Positions 1 to 7,785 of a stretch of 64,000 nucleotides of DNA are shown here, piece by piece. The translations under genes were made by a program, and so were the position numbers. Source of the stretch: Chryseobacterium sp. SN22 (GTDB lineage: Bacteria; Bacteroidota; Bacteroidia; Flavobacteriales; Weeksellaceae); the NCBI RefSeq assembly GCF_008329705.1, contig NZ_VTSX01000015.1, positions 1 through 64,000 on the forward strand, written 5' to 3'. The number at the start of each line of letters is the position of its first letter. Within the stretch, counting starts at the first letter, position 1. Under the pieces are notes generated by a model. The model was not told the DNA's origin, did no database searches, and was given only the letters and a program-made list of their open reading frames with translations.

Positions 1-139
1 AGGTAACATTCAGCTTCGGATCAATTGCCGTGGCATTTTCAATCCTCGGGATTTTCTGCTGTACATCGATCACCAATACTACAATAGACAGGAGGATCAA
101 CATGAAACTGAATGTTCCAAGGTATTTAGAAACTACCAA
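1..139 (-). pseudogene. LptG/LptF-like permease, 5' part (disrupted N-terminus, runs off window)
   Basis: Reading the minus strand from about 139 down to 1 gives an uninterrupted frame with a hydrophobic helix (SKYLGTFSFMLILLSIVVLV, then IDVQQKIPRIE). This matches the first membrane helix of the flavobacterial LptG/LptF (YjgP/YjgQ) permeases, inner-membrane parts of the LPS export ABC transporter. The usual eight to ten residues before the helix (of the type MLKILDRYI) are missing. An in-frame stop lies just upstream and only a TTG codon at 139-137 could serve as a start. Base composition changes sharply at the same place. I therefore infer that the gene is broken, or that the sequence is misjoined, at about 139. 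The family assignment comes from recalled similarity; the C-terminal part is outside the window. Confidence 0.6.
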
Positions 140-156
140 ATTTTAATAAGAATTTA

Positions 157-558
157 GTGGCATCATCTTTAGGAAGAACTGCTAAAATTATTGATAATTA
201 TACAAATAGATTATTACTTGAATCTCCATTGTATGAAGAAAACTTTGAGGCAGCCATAAAAGTTTGTTCGATATATATAAATAATATTAATAAAGATAAT
301 ATTGAAGATAATATTGATACCTTAAAATCTCTTTTAAAAGAAATCAAAAACTTAAAGGATAATATACCTAATGCAATAAATGGAATGATGGGATTCTATG
401 ATGTTATACAAAACTGGCCAAATGTATATTCTGTCTTAACAAAATCAAGAAATAAACTTTTAAGTCAACTAGATTCTTTAAATTCAACATTAAAAACATC
501 TTATAATTTAGCTAATGAACTTGAAGGTGAATTAGAATACAAGCTAAGACTACTTTAA
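157..558 (+). CDS. Unrecognised AT-rich helical protein, probably 5'-truncated
   Basis: This frame codes for 133 residues from a GTG codon, but stays open upstream to position 130, across the apparent junction with the lptG-like fragment. No ATG or ribosome binding site precedes it, so the true N-terminus may have been lost. The product is rich in Asn, Lys, Leu and Ile with heptad-like spacing, has no signal peptide or membrane helix, and looks like an alpha-helical or coiled-coil segment. Its codons are much more AT-rich than those of all neighbouring genes, which suggests a foreign origin or a different replicon. I do not recognise the family. Confidence 0.45.
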   Translation: MASSLGRTAKIIDNYTNRLLLESPLYEENFEAAIKVCSIYINNINKDNIEDNIDTLKSLLKEIKNLKDNIPNAINGMMGFYDVIQNWPNVYSVLTKSRNKLLSQLDSLNSTLKTSYNLANELEGELEYKLRLL

Positions 559-696
559 AAATATATTTTAGAAAAACATAAAAAAGAGAAATAATAAAAG
601 AACTGAAATAAAGCGCAAACTCAGGCTTCGTTAAGAATTTCAACCGAAGAATTTCTGAAGATGCTTCAGTAAAGATATTTCGGTGAACTATAAACA

Positions 697-729
697 AAAC
701 CTAACGGATTTTAAAAACCCGTTAGGTTT
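697..729. terminator. Bidirectional hairpin terminator
   Basis: AAACCTAACGG and CCGTTAGGTTT form an 11-bp perfect stem around an 11-nt A/T-rich loop, with short A and T runs on both sides. It lies 4 bp after the end of the ABC-F gene on the minus strand and can also end transcripts coming from the left. A degraded relative of the same sequence occurs at 38511-38536. Confidence 0.8.
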
Positions 730-733
730 AAAA

Positions 734-2323
734 TTATTCCAGCACAACCTCACGCTCAATCTCAATCTCCTCCAAAAACACCGCATCATGCGAAATCACC
801 ACCAAAGTCCCACGATAATCCTTAATAGAATTCGTCAGAATTTCCACGTTTTGAAGGTCTAGATTATTCGTCGGTTCATCGAGGATGATTAGGTCAGGCG
901 CTTTCTGGCTGATCGATAGTCCGCACAGCAGAAGGCGCAGGCGTTCCCCGCCGCTTAGGACACCGCAGTTTTTATCCCAGGTTTCCTTTCCGAACAGAAA
1001 TCGGGCCAGTAAGGTTTTTACTTCCGGTTCCGGCAGGGCCCGGTCGTTAAACTGCTGAACAAATTCATAGACCGTAGACATTCTGTCGATTAAAGAATAT
1101 TCCTGGTCGATATAAATCCACTGAAAATCCGGCCTTGTTATTTTCCCGACGGAAGGCTGCAGCTTTCCCAGCAACAGCTTGATCAATGTTGTTTTCCCGG
1201 AACCGTTGGAGCCTTTAATGGCGATCCGGTCACCGCTCCGGATTTCCAGACTGAGGTTTTCTTTCCAGAGATTAATTTTCTGATAGGCATAATTGATTTC
1301 CTCTGCCGAAATCAGGATTTTCCCCGAGTGGAGATTAGAATCATTGAAGTTCACTTTCATCTGGTCCGAATTTCTCACGGATGAACGCAGGTCCCTCAGA
1401 TCATCGGAAATGGCATTGATCTTTTCGGCATGAACCGCTTTCAATTTGGAAGAATTGTTCTCCGCCTTATTCCGCATCGTGTTCATCATGATCCTGGCCA
1501 CGCCCGATTTCTCCTGCCTGCCCTTCCCTCTCGCATCGAGCTTCTGCTTCCGTTCCAGCGTTTCACGCTCTTTTTCTTTTGCCTTTTTCAGGGCCCGCTC
1601 CCTGGAATGGATGTCATTCTGCAATGCCTCATTTTCAATTTCCTTTTGTTCAGCATAAAAGTCATAATTCCCGCCGTAGGTTGAAATTCCCCGGTTGCTC
1701 AGTTCAAAAATGGTATCCGCCAGGTTCAGCAAAGCACGGTCGTGGCTGACCATCACCACGGTTGATTTTGTTTTCCCGATAAAATCATACAGCAGGTTGC
1801 GCCCTTCAAGATCCAGGTGGTTGGTCGGTTCGTCGAGCAGAATAACATCCGGATTATTGATCATCATTCCGGCGAGGAAGACTTTGGTTTTCTGTCCGCC
1901 GCTGAGGCTGCCCAGCTTTTGAGTAAACTGCAGACTGCCGAGTTTCCAGTACTGCAGAGCCTGGAAAGAACGTTCTTCGATGTCCCAGTCGTCATTCAGC
2001 ATTTCAAAATAAGCATTATCCACTTCCCCGGCGGTGATTTTCTGCAGGGCATTAAGTTTCTGATCTATTTTCAGGCATTCGGCGATGGTAAGGTCATCAA
2101 AATTTCCGAACATCTGCGGAACATAAAACAATTCACCTTGAACGGTTATATTTCCTTGCAAAGGCTCGATTTCGTCCGCCATCATTTTCAGCAGGGTCGA
2201 TTTTCCTGTGCCGTTGTTCCCGACCAGGGCCGACTTCGAATTTGAAGGAATCGTTAAATCAATCGTATTAAAAAGCAGGTCTCCCGCCGGAAACCCGAAG
2301 GATATATGGTGTAGAAAAATCAT
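734..2323 (-). CDS. ABC-F family ATPase (ribosome-associated type)
   Basis: The 529-residue protein carries two ABC ATPase domains in one chain and no membrane segments, the layout of the ABC-F family, whose members act on the ribosome (translation factors of the EttA/Uup kind, or antibiotic-protection factors). Visible motifs are Walker A GNNGTGKST and signature LSGGQ with DEPTNHLD in the first half, then GSNGSGKTT, LSGGERLRL and DEPTNNLD in the second. A charged Lys/Arg/Glu linker separates the domains. I chose the ATG at 2323 because homologues begin at MIFLHHISFGF; the frame extends 13 codons further upstream but with unlikely sequence. Which ABC-F subfamily it belongs to cannot be told from motifs alone. 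Confidence 0.9.
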   Translation of the reverse strand: MIFLHHISFGFPAGDLLFNTIDLTIPSNSKSALVGNNGTGKSTLLKMMADEIEPLQGNITVQGELFYVPQMFGNFDDLTIAECLKIDQKLNALQKITAGEVDNAYFEMLNDDWDIEERSFQALQYWKLGSLQFTQKLGSLSGGQKTKVFLAGMMINNPDVILLDEPTNHLDLEGRNLLYDFIGKTKSTVVMVSHDRALLNLADTIFELSNRGISTYGGNYDFYAEQKEIENEALQNDIHSRERALKKAKEKERETLERKQKLDARGKGRQEKSGVARIMMNTMRNKAENNSSKLKAVHAEKINAISDDLRDLRSSVRNSDQMKVNFNDSNLHSGKILISAEEINYAYQKINLWKENLSLEIRSGDRIAIKGSNGSGKTTLIKLLLGKLQPSVGKITRPDFQWIYIDQEYSLIDRMSTVYEFVQQFNDRALPEPEVKTLLARFLFGKETWDKNCGVLSGGERLRLLLCGLSISQKAPDLIILDEPTNNLDLQNVEILTNSIKDYRGTLVVISHDAVFLEEIEIEREVVLE

Positions 2324-2482
2324 GATTTCTTTCTTTAAAAAGTTAAAACTGCAACAACCCATCCGGGTATTGTCGATTATATCTGAAAGAAATTGAATTC
2401 TACATACTGGTATTTTTGTTTGCGAATGACAAAGTTAGGAATTTTTATTTATTTAAAAAATATTTGGATTTCATTATAAACT

Positions 2483-2517
2483 GACCATTCACTTGCGAAG
2501 CAAAATTCACTATTCAC
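2483..2517 (+). repeat. Dispersed intergenic repeat A, copy 1
   Basis: The sequence reads GACCATTCACTTGCGAAG followed by CAAAATTCACTATTCAC. Closely related sequences occur at 2850-2892 and, inverted, at 18543-18579 and 50479-50509. All four copies lie between genes. Confidence 0.7.
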
Positions 2518-2849
2518 TTTAAGACCACCCCGTCAAAAATTCTCTGAATCTTTGCCACTCCTCCGACTTTCGAAGGGGAATTTCGGTTAAGGATATTGCT
2601 TCAGACTTTTGAAGGATATTATTTTGTTGGAATGCGTAAAGGCCCAATTTTTTCTTTTAAGATGGTGACGCTTTAAGGCGCAAAGAATCTGACGATGTTA
2701 AATTTTAATATCGCTAGTACTCACTCTAAAATTAATGTCAACGGTGCTCAATTTTATCAAAGATAATCCTCTCGCCTTACTACATGAAAGATTTTCAGAA
2801 ACCTTTTGCAGCTTTGCTTTTTCCAACATCAACCTGCAGTACAGATTGA

Positions 2850-2892
2850 CAATTCACCATTCACATGCAAAGCAAAATTCACCATTCATCAC
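2850..2892 (+). repeat. Dispersed intergenic repeat A, copy 2
   Basis: The core is ACCATTCACATGCAAAGC followed by AAAATTCACCATTCATCAC, the same family as the copy about 360 bp upstream and two inverted copies elsewhere in the window. It sits about 40 bp before the hpt -7 element. Confidence 0.7.
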
Positions 2893-2931
2893 TCTTGCTT
2901 CCGGCTCATCAAAACTTTCATCAAAAATCCT

Positions 2932-2939
2932 TAACTTTG
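2932..2939 (+). promoter_or_regulatory. Bacteroidetes-type -7 element of hpt
   Basis: TAACTTTG fits the TAnnTTTG consensus of the Bacteroidetes primary sigma factor and lies 19 bp before the hpt ATG. No clear -33 TTTG is present at the expected distance. Confidence 0.5.
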
Positions 2940-2958
2940 CTGCCTACTAAAAATTTTT

Positions 2959-3513
2959 ATGGAGAGTATTAAAGTTCACGACAAAACTTTTGTTCCTTAT
3001 CTGGAGGATGCCGAGATTCAGGAGATTGTAAAAGCTACGGCTTTAAAGATTTATGAAGACTATAAGGATGAAGTTCCCGTTTTTATCGGGGTACTGAACG
3101 GAGTGATCATGTTCTTTTCAGACCTTCTGAAGCATTATCCGGGAGAATGCGAGATTGCTTTCATCCAGATGAGCTCTTACGCAGGAACGGAATCTACCGG
3201 AATCGTTTACCAGAAAATGGAACTGACGAAAGATGTAAAAGACCGCCACATCATCCTTGTGGAAGATATTGTGGATACCGGGAATACGGTAGAAAGCCTT
3301 TTCAAATATTTTAACGAGACCCAGCGTCCGAGATCCGTGAAGATCGCCTCCTTCCTGTTGAAACCGGAAGTATACAAGAAAGATTTTAAACTGGATTATA
3401 TCGGAAAAGAGATCCCGAATAAGTTTGTTTTAGGCTACGGACTGGATTATGATGAACTGGGAAGAAACCTGCCGAACCTGTACCAGCTGGCAGACGGACA
3501 GATCAACCATTAG
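2959..3513 (+). CDS. hpt: Hypoxanthine phosphoribosyltransferase
   Basis: This 184-residue enzyme of purine salvage transfers the phosphoribosyl group of PRPP to hypoxanthine (and usually guanine), giving IMP or GMP in the cytoplasm. The diagnostic PRPP-binding motif IILVEDIVDTGNT is at residues 98-110, with the acidic pair E102/D103. An upstream flexible-loop region (SSYAGTESTG, 72-81) and the FVLGYGLDYDELGR segment near the C-terminus are also typical. Length fits the family. It is followed by adk and obg in the same orientation, a gene order I know from Flavobacteriia, although the 125-bp gap to adk holds an imperfect inverted repeat. Confidence 0.95.
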   Translation: MESIKVHDKTFVPYLEDAEIQEIVKATALKIYEDYKDEVPVFIGVLNGVIMFFSDLLKHYPGECEIAFIQMSSYAGTESTGIVYQKMELTKDVKDRHIILVEDIVDTGNTVESLFKYFNETQRPRSVKIASFLLKPEVYKKDFKLDYIGKEIPNKFVLGYGLDYDELGRNLPNLYQLADGQINH

Positions 3514-3516
3514 TAC

Positions 3517-3625
3517 GGCTATTAGCTTCTAGCTTATGGCTATTGGCTTTTAAATAAATATCTAAGAAAAGTAATTATTAACTAAACAAAGCTAAAAGCA
3601 AGAAGCCAGTCGCCAATTGCCAGCA
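3517..3625. repeat. Imperfect inverted repeat in the hpt-adk gap
   Basis: GGCTATTAGCTTCTAGC and GGCTATTGGCTTTTA on the left are answered by TAAAAGCAAGAAGCCAG and CGCCAATTGCCAG on the right. Read on the opposite strand, the right half is a variant of the left. Such GGCTATTGGC-type sequences are typical flavobacterial intergenic repeats. It could form a hairpin in the hpt-adk transcript. Confidence 0.5.
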
Positions 3626-3638
3626 GCGAAACAACATT

Positions 3639-4217
3639 ATGATAAACATTGTTCTGTTCGGCCCTCCGGGAAGCGGAAAAGGTACGCAAGCACAAAACTT
3701 AATCGAGAAATTCAATTTGAAGCAGATCTCAACCGGTGACCTTTTCAGATTCAATATGAAAAATGATACCGAACTTGGGAAACTGGCCAAATCGTACATC
3801 GATAAAGGAGAATTGGTTCCGGATCAGGTAACAACGGATATGCTGATCGACGAGATCAGAAAGCCGACGGATACTGCAGGATTTATTTTTGACGGTTATC
3901 CTAGAACGGCGGTTCAGACCGAAGCACTGGAAAAGATCGTCAAAGAAGAATTGAATGACGAGATCGATGTTTGCCTTTCTCTGGTGGTGGAAGATTCTAT
4001 TTTAGAAGAAAGACTTCTGAAAAGAGGAGAAATCAGCGGAAGATCAGACGACAGCAATGTGGAAATCATCCGTAACAGGATAAAAGAATACTACGCAAAA
4101 ACTGCAGAAGTAGCCGAACTGTATAAGCAGCAGGGCAAATATGTGGAGATCAACGGTGTCGGAGACATCAACGAAATCTCTGAAAAGCTTTTTGCTGAAG
4201 TAGAAAAAGTAAAATAG
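3639..4217 (+). CDS. adk: Adenylate kinase, short-LID form
   Basis: The 192-residue enzyme interconverts ATP + AMP and 2 ADP. The P-loop GPPGSGKGTQ is at residues 8-17, the AMP-binding STGDLFR at 31-37 and the conserved DGYPRT at 85-90. The LID region between the arginines of RLLKRGEISGRSDD (about 125-138) is short, as in the eukaryotic AK1-like type, and lacks the roughly 30-residue zinc-binding or beta-rich LID of enterobacterial Adk. This short form is normal in Bacteroidetes. It sits between hpt and obg. Confidence 0.95.
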   Translation: MINIVLFGPPGSGKGTQAQNLIEKFNLKQISTGDLFRFNMKNDTELGKLAKSYIDKGELVPDQVTTDMLIDEIRKPTDTAGFIFDGYPRTAVQTEALEKIVKEELNDEIDVCLSLVVEDSILEERLLKRGEISGRSDDSNVEIIRNRIKEYYAKTAEVAELYKQQGKYVEINGVGDINEISEKLFAEVEKVK

Positions 4218-4220
4218 TTA

Positions 4221-4292
4221 AAAGTTATGAGTGATGAGTTATAAGTTCTTACAATTCATAACTCATGCTTCATAACTCATAACTCATAATTA
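4221..4292. repeat. ATAACTCAT-type short repeats between adk and obg
   Basis: The gap contains GTTATGAGTGATGAGTTATAA followed by three forward units of the type CATAACTCAT, so the left half is the inverse of the right half. The whole could fold into a hairpin in a shared adk-obg transcript. I see no protein-coding potential. Confidence 0.55.
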
Positions 4293-4298
4293 TAAGAA

Positions 4299-5282
4299 AT
4301 GTCAAATTTTGTAGATTACGTAAAGATTCATTGTAAAAGCGGGCACGGAGGAGCAGGTTCTGCGCATCTCCGCCGTGAAAAATATATTCCCAAGGGCGGA
4401 CCTGACGGAGGTGACGGAGGCCGTGGAGGCCACGTGATCATGAAAGGGAATGCTAATGAATGGACTTTACTTCCCCTGCGTTATACCCGTCACGTAAAGG
4501 CGGAACGCGGGGAAAACGGAGGAAAAAACCAGCTTACCGGAGCTTACGGAGCAGATGTGTACATCGAGGTTCCGATCGGGACGATTGCCAAAAATGAAGA
4601 CGGCGAAATCATCGGGGAAATTCTCGAAGACGGACAGGAAATCATCCTGATGGAAGGCGGAATGGGCGGAAAAGGAAACGAGCATTTCAAGTCATCCACC
4701 AACCAGACCCCGAGATTTGCACAGCCGGGAATGGACGGACAGGAAGGCTATGTGGTTTTCGAGCTTAAAATCCTTGCCGATGTAGGATTGGTAGGTTTCC
4801 CTAATGCCGGAAAATCTACGCTTCTGGCTTCTGTTTCTGCTGCCAAGCCGAAAATTGCCAACTATGCTTTTACCACCCTTACGCCCAATTTAGGGATTGT
4901 GGATTACCGGAACTATAAATCCTTCGTGATGGCCGATATTCCGGGGATCATCGAAGGCGCTGCGGAAGGTAAAGGTTTGGGACACCGTTTTTTAAGACAT
5001 ATTGAAAGAAATTCGATCCTTCTGTTTTTAATTCCAGCCGATTCTGAGGATCATTTCCAGGAATTTAAGATCCTGGAAAACGAACTGAAGGAATACAACC
5101 CGGAACTTTTGGACAAAGATTTCATTGTCTCCGTTTCAAAATCCGACCTCCTGGACGACGAGCTGAAAAAGGAAATCGCCGCTGAATTCCCTGAAAACAA
5201 ACAGCCGTTGTTTTTCTCCGGCGTTACGGGAGAAGGGCTTATGGAACTGAAAGATGCGATCTGGAAACAATTGCATGGATAG
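4299..5282 (+). CDS. obg: Obg-family GTPase
   Basis: This 327-residue essential GTPase works in late 50S ribosome assembly and stress signalling. The N-terminal Obg fold shows its glycine-rich repeats ([14 protein letters not shown] near residues 33-46). The G domain follows with G1 [10 protein letters not shown]2 around [12 protein letters not shown]3 DIPGIIEG and G4 SKSD. The protein ends soon after the G domain, so the C-terminal OCT domain found in some Firmicutes is absent, as in most Gram-negative Obg proteins. The stop codon overlaps a possible start of the following broken DUF6438 gene. Confidence 0.95.
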   Translation: MSNFVDYVKIHCKSGHGGAGSAHLRREKYIPKGGPDGGDGGRGGHVIMKGNANEWTLLPLRYTRHVKAERGENGGKNQLTGAYGADVYIEVPIGTIAKNEDGEIIGEILEDGQEIILMEGGMGGKGNEHFKSSTNQTPRFAQPGMDGQEGYVVFELKILADVGLVGFPNAGKSTLLASVSAAKPKIANYAFTTLTPNLGIVDYRNYKSFVMADIPGIIEGAAEGKGLGHRFLRHIERNSILLFLIPADSEDHFQEFKILENELKEYNPELLDKDFIVSVSKSDLLDDELKKEIAAEFPENKQPLFFSGVTGEGLMELKDAIWKQLHG

Positions 5283-6322
5283 AAGGTATTTCTTTTAACA
5301 ATTATTTTGATCAGTCAGCTATGCTTTTCGCAAGGCAAAGCTTTATTAAAAAATAGACAGCCTCAGAACAGATTCTGAGGTTGAGTCTTTTGTAAGAAAC
5401 AGTAAATTCAACACATCCGACCGTTATTCCAAGTTTATTTTAAAAACAATTCAAAGTTTTACAGAAGGTTTTACCGGTATAAACAATAGATTAAAGAAAG
5501 CCGCCGACAGCTTAGGCATAACGGAAAGCTTTTACAAAGGAGATTTTGATCACAACGGCCTAACCGATCTGATATTTATCGGAGACGATCAAAGCTGCCA
5601 GGGCACATCTCCAGATGCAAAAGAAACGTACTCCTGTGATTCGAGTATTAACCTTCTTCTGGACTTTGGAAATCATTATAAACGTACCTCTGTAAAACCG
5701 ACGCGTTTCGATTTTGCTGTTCCTGTGATTATAAAAATTGACGGAAAGGATTATCTTAAAGTCATTACGGAAGAAACAGAAGAAAACCTGTATTCTGAAC
5801 GATATGTTACTACCCATATGCTGGTTTCAAAAATTCTGGATTATCAATTTGATGGACTGGTAGAATATAATCCTAATCCTTCTCATCATTCCATACAGAA
5901 AATAGAATTCAGAACCGATATGTGTTATGGTACCTGTCCTGTATTTACTTTGAAACTCGATAAATCAGGATTGTCAAAATTTATTGCGGAGAATTATAAT
6001 TTTTTTAAACGTGACGATCCGGACTTTGAAAAAAAATCGCACAAAGCCTTTAAAAAAGGAGAAGGCACTTTTGAAACCGGAATAAAAAAAGCCGATTCAA
6101 AATCTGGAAAATCTGTTGAACTACCTCAATTTTACCGAATTGAAAGAGCATTATGCTGTAAATTGGACAGACAGTCAAACCGCAAATTTAGTCATCACAT
6201 ATGATAACGGAAAGATCAAGAAAATTGAAGATTACGGATTATCCGGAACTTATGGTCTGAAAGTCTTGTATAACCTGCTTTTTGATGTAAGGTTTAATCA
6301 GGACTGGAAAAAAGTAAAATAG
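5275..6322 (+). pseudogene. DUF6438-domain exported protein, broken by three frameshifts
   Basis: Joined across frames, the region encodes one protein: a possible start overlapping the obg stop (5275), a signal-peptide-like stretch (LTIILISQLCFSQGK) in the next frame, a calcium-loop-like GDFDHNGLTDLIFIGDD segment, and a C-terminal DUF6438 domain (KIEFRTDMCYGTCPVF, then IEDYG and FNQDWKKVK). Frame changes lie near 5293-5296 (a T run), near 5373, and near 6105 (GATTCAAAATCTGG). The last open segment restarts in another frame at about 6105-6322. Each break needs only a single inserted or lost base. The intact gene at 7235-7723 carries the same domain, which confirms the reconstruction. Real decay is likelier than sequencing error because neighbouring genes are intact. 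Confidence 0.75.
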
Positions 6323-6323
6323 G

Positions 6324-7055
6324 TTATTTCCGGCAGATCAGCACTTTTTCATTCTGTGAATACCCATGATACGCATCTTCTGAAAAAGTCCGTACCGTTA
6401 CCTGGAAACCGGCGTTTTTCAACCGCGATTCCAAACCTCTAACCGAATAGATCCGTACGTGATCTTCCTGCCCGAAATGCTTCAGCCTTTCTTCTGCAGT
6501 TGCTATCGAGTCATCTTCATAGATCTCCCCTTCTTTAAAAGGAGTTTGAATTAAAGCACTGCCGCCCTTTTTCAGAACCCGGTACAATTCGCTCATGGCT
6601 TTCTGATCATCGGTAATATGTTCTAAAATATGGTAACAGACAATCAAATTAAATTTTCCATCCTCCGCATCAATACAGGTAATATCGTAATGATAATCAG
6701 AGAGGAATTCGTTTTCGAAATCGGTAGGATAATAGGAAATGTCTTTTTTCTTCTTCCATTTTTTATACAGCATTCGGGATGGTGAAAAATCCAGAAAGGT
6801 AAAGCCGGGGTTCAGAAATTCACTTTCCAGCAGCATATTCAGCCGTCTTGTGCGGGGTAAGCTTCCGCAGACCGGACATATCAGCTGTCCGTTTTGCAGC
6901 CGGGCAAATTTCTTTAGCTTTGTTCCACAGATATTACATTCATGATCTTTTCCCAGATAGAAAGGTTTCAGAAGTTTCCTGAACTGGTCTTCATTGCGGA
7001 TGAGAACTTCTTTAGGAATAATATTTTTAACGACGGATTTAAGGAAAGTATACAT
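6324..7055 (-). CDS. Class I SAM-dependent methyltransferase with N-terminal zinc ribbon
   Basis: The product (243 residues from the ATG at 7055) begins with a Cys4 knuckle pair, CNICGTK and CPVCGSLPRTRR, followed by a methyltransferase domain. The latter has a degenerate SAM loop (FLDFSPSR), an acidic DITCIDAED segment, and the LIVCYHILEHITDDQKAM motif (motif II/IV region), typical of the Methyltransf_11 type. The substrate is unknown; similar proteins sit near surface-glycan genes. A TTG codon seven residues upstream is an alternative start. It lies on the opposite strand between the broken and the intact DUF6438 genes. Confidence 0.8.
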   Translation of the reverse strand: MYTFLKSVVKNIIPKEVLIRNEDQFRKLLKPFYLGKDHECNICGTKLKKFARLQNGQLICPVCGSLPRTRRLNMLLESEFLNPGFTFLDFSPSRMLYKKWKKKKDISYYPTDFENEFLSDYHYDITCIDAEDGKFNLIVCYHILEHITDDQKAMSELYRVLKKGGSALIQTPFKEGEIYEDDSIATAEERLKHFGQEDHVRIYSVRGLESRLKNAGFQVTVRTFSEDAYHGYSQNEKVLICRK

Positions 7056-7234
7056 GCGTAATTTTTCTGACGTCAAAATAACAAAAATTTATCTGAATTT
7101 CTTTTTTAAATTTAATTTTGCCATAAACAACTGGCTGTAAGCCTATTACAAAATTTTTCCTTTTAAACCACATTAACAGAGTCTCAAATAGAGACTTTGG
7201 AACAATTATTGAGTGACTCCGGAAAATATAAACT

Positions 7235-7723
7235 ATGAAATATATCCTGAGCCTTTGTTTGATGATCTTTATGTTTTCATGCAGCTCACAAAAAGCGAAT
7301 TCCAAGTATTCTAAAATTGAGTATGAAGCAGGAGCCTGTTTCGGATCCTGTCCTATTTTTAAAATAACCATCAATTCGGATCGTACTGCCGTACTTGAAG
7401 CGGAACACTTCAACTTTTCGAAAAGTTTTTCCAAAGGCGAATTCGATAAGCCGCGGGAAGGAACTTTTAAAGGAACAATTAAAGAAGCAGATTACAATAC
7501 CCTTATTGCGTTACTCGACAATTTGAATGTAAAAAGTCTTAACGAAAAATATGGTGAAAGAAACGTCACTGATCTTCCTACGTCGCATTTAAGAATAAAT
7601 TATGCAGACGGAACTTCGAAACATGTAGAAGATTACGGAAAAAGAGGTACCGAAAAACTTGCCGAATTGTACAAATTCTTTGAAGACCTGAGACACAACC
7701 AGCAATGGACAAAAGTGAATTGA
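7235..7723 (+). CDS. DUF6438-domain lipoprotein
   Basis: This 162-residue protein has a lipoprotein signal peptide (MKYILSLCLMIFMFSCSS; lipid-modified Cys expected in FSCSS). The mature part is a single DUF6438 domain: IEYEAGACFGSCPIFKITI with the conserved CxGxCP pair, GTFKGTIKEADYNTL, VEDYGKRGT and the C-terminal HNQQWTKVN. The function of the domain is not known to me. It shares the domain with the frameshifted gene 900 bp upstream, so the two are probably diverged paralogues, the other one carrying an extra N-terminal module. Confidence 0.85.
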   Translation: MKYILSLCLMIFMFSCSSQKANSKYSKIEYEAGACFGSCPIFKITINSDRTAVLEAEHFNFSKSFSKGEFDKPREGTFKGTIKEADYNTLIALLDNLNVKSLNEKYGERNVTDLPTSHLRINYADGTSKHVEDYGKRGTEKLAELYKFFEDLRHNQQWTKVN

Positions 7724-7751
7724 TCCATTAAAAATATTTAAACTACCTTTG
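7720..7751 (+). promoter_or_regulatory. Promoter of the rhlE-like helicase
   Basis: TTG at 7720-7722 and TACCTTTG at 7744-7751 are separated by 21 bp, matching the Bacteroidetes -33/-7 pattern. The -7 box lies 34 bp before the ATG. A TTCCTTCATTTTGAAGGAA inverted repeat lies between the promoter and the start codon and overlaps the ribosome-binding region. Confidence 0.6.
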
Positions 7752-7785
7752 CAAAATATAATTCCTTCATTTTGAAGGAATTTTT

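Larger units (their letters stand above)
2363..2931. other. Gene-free spacer with dispersed repeats
   Basis: About 570 bp lie between the divergent ABC-F and hpt genes. No convincing coding frame is present. It contains two copies of the CATTCAC/GCAAAATTCAC repeat family (2483-2517 and 2850-2892) and ends with the -7 element of the hpt promoter. The middle part (2640-2760) shows no structure I can name. Confidence 0.6.

Noticed and set aside
512..697. Minus-strand frame of about 61 codons between the AT-rich ORF and the terminator
   Set aside because: It overlaps the end of the plus-strand ORF, its hydrophobic end comes from A/T runs, and no start signal or family is apparent.
5290..5300. 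Programmed -1 frameshift at TTCTTTTAACA
   Set aside because: Two more frame changes are needed downstream, and no slippery heptamer with a following stem is evident. Gene decay explains all three.
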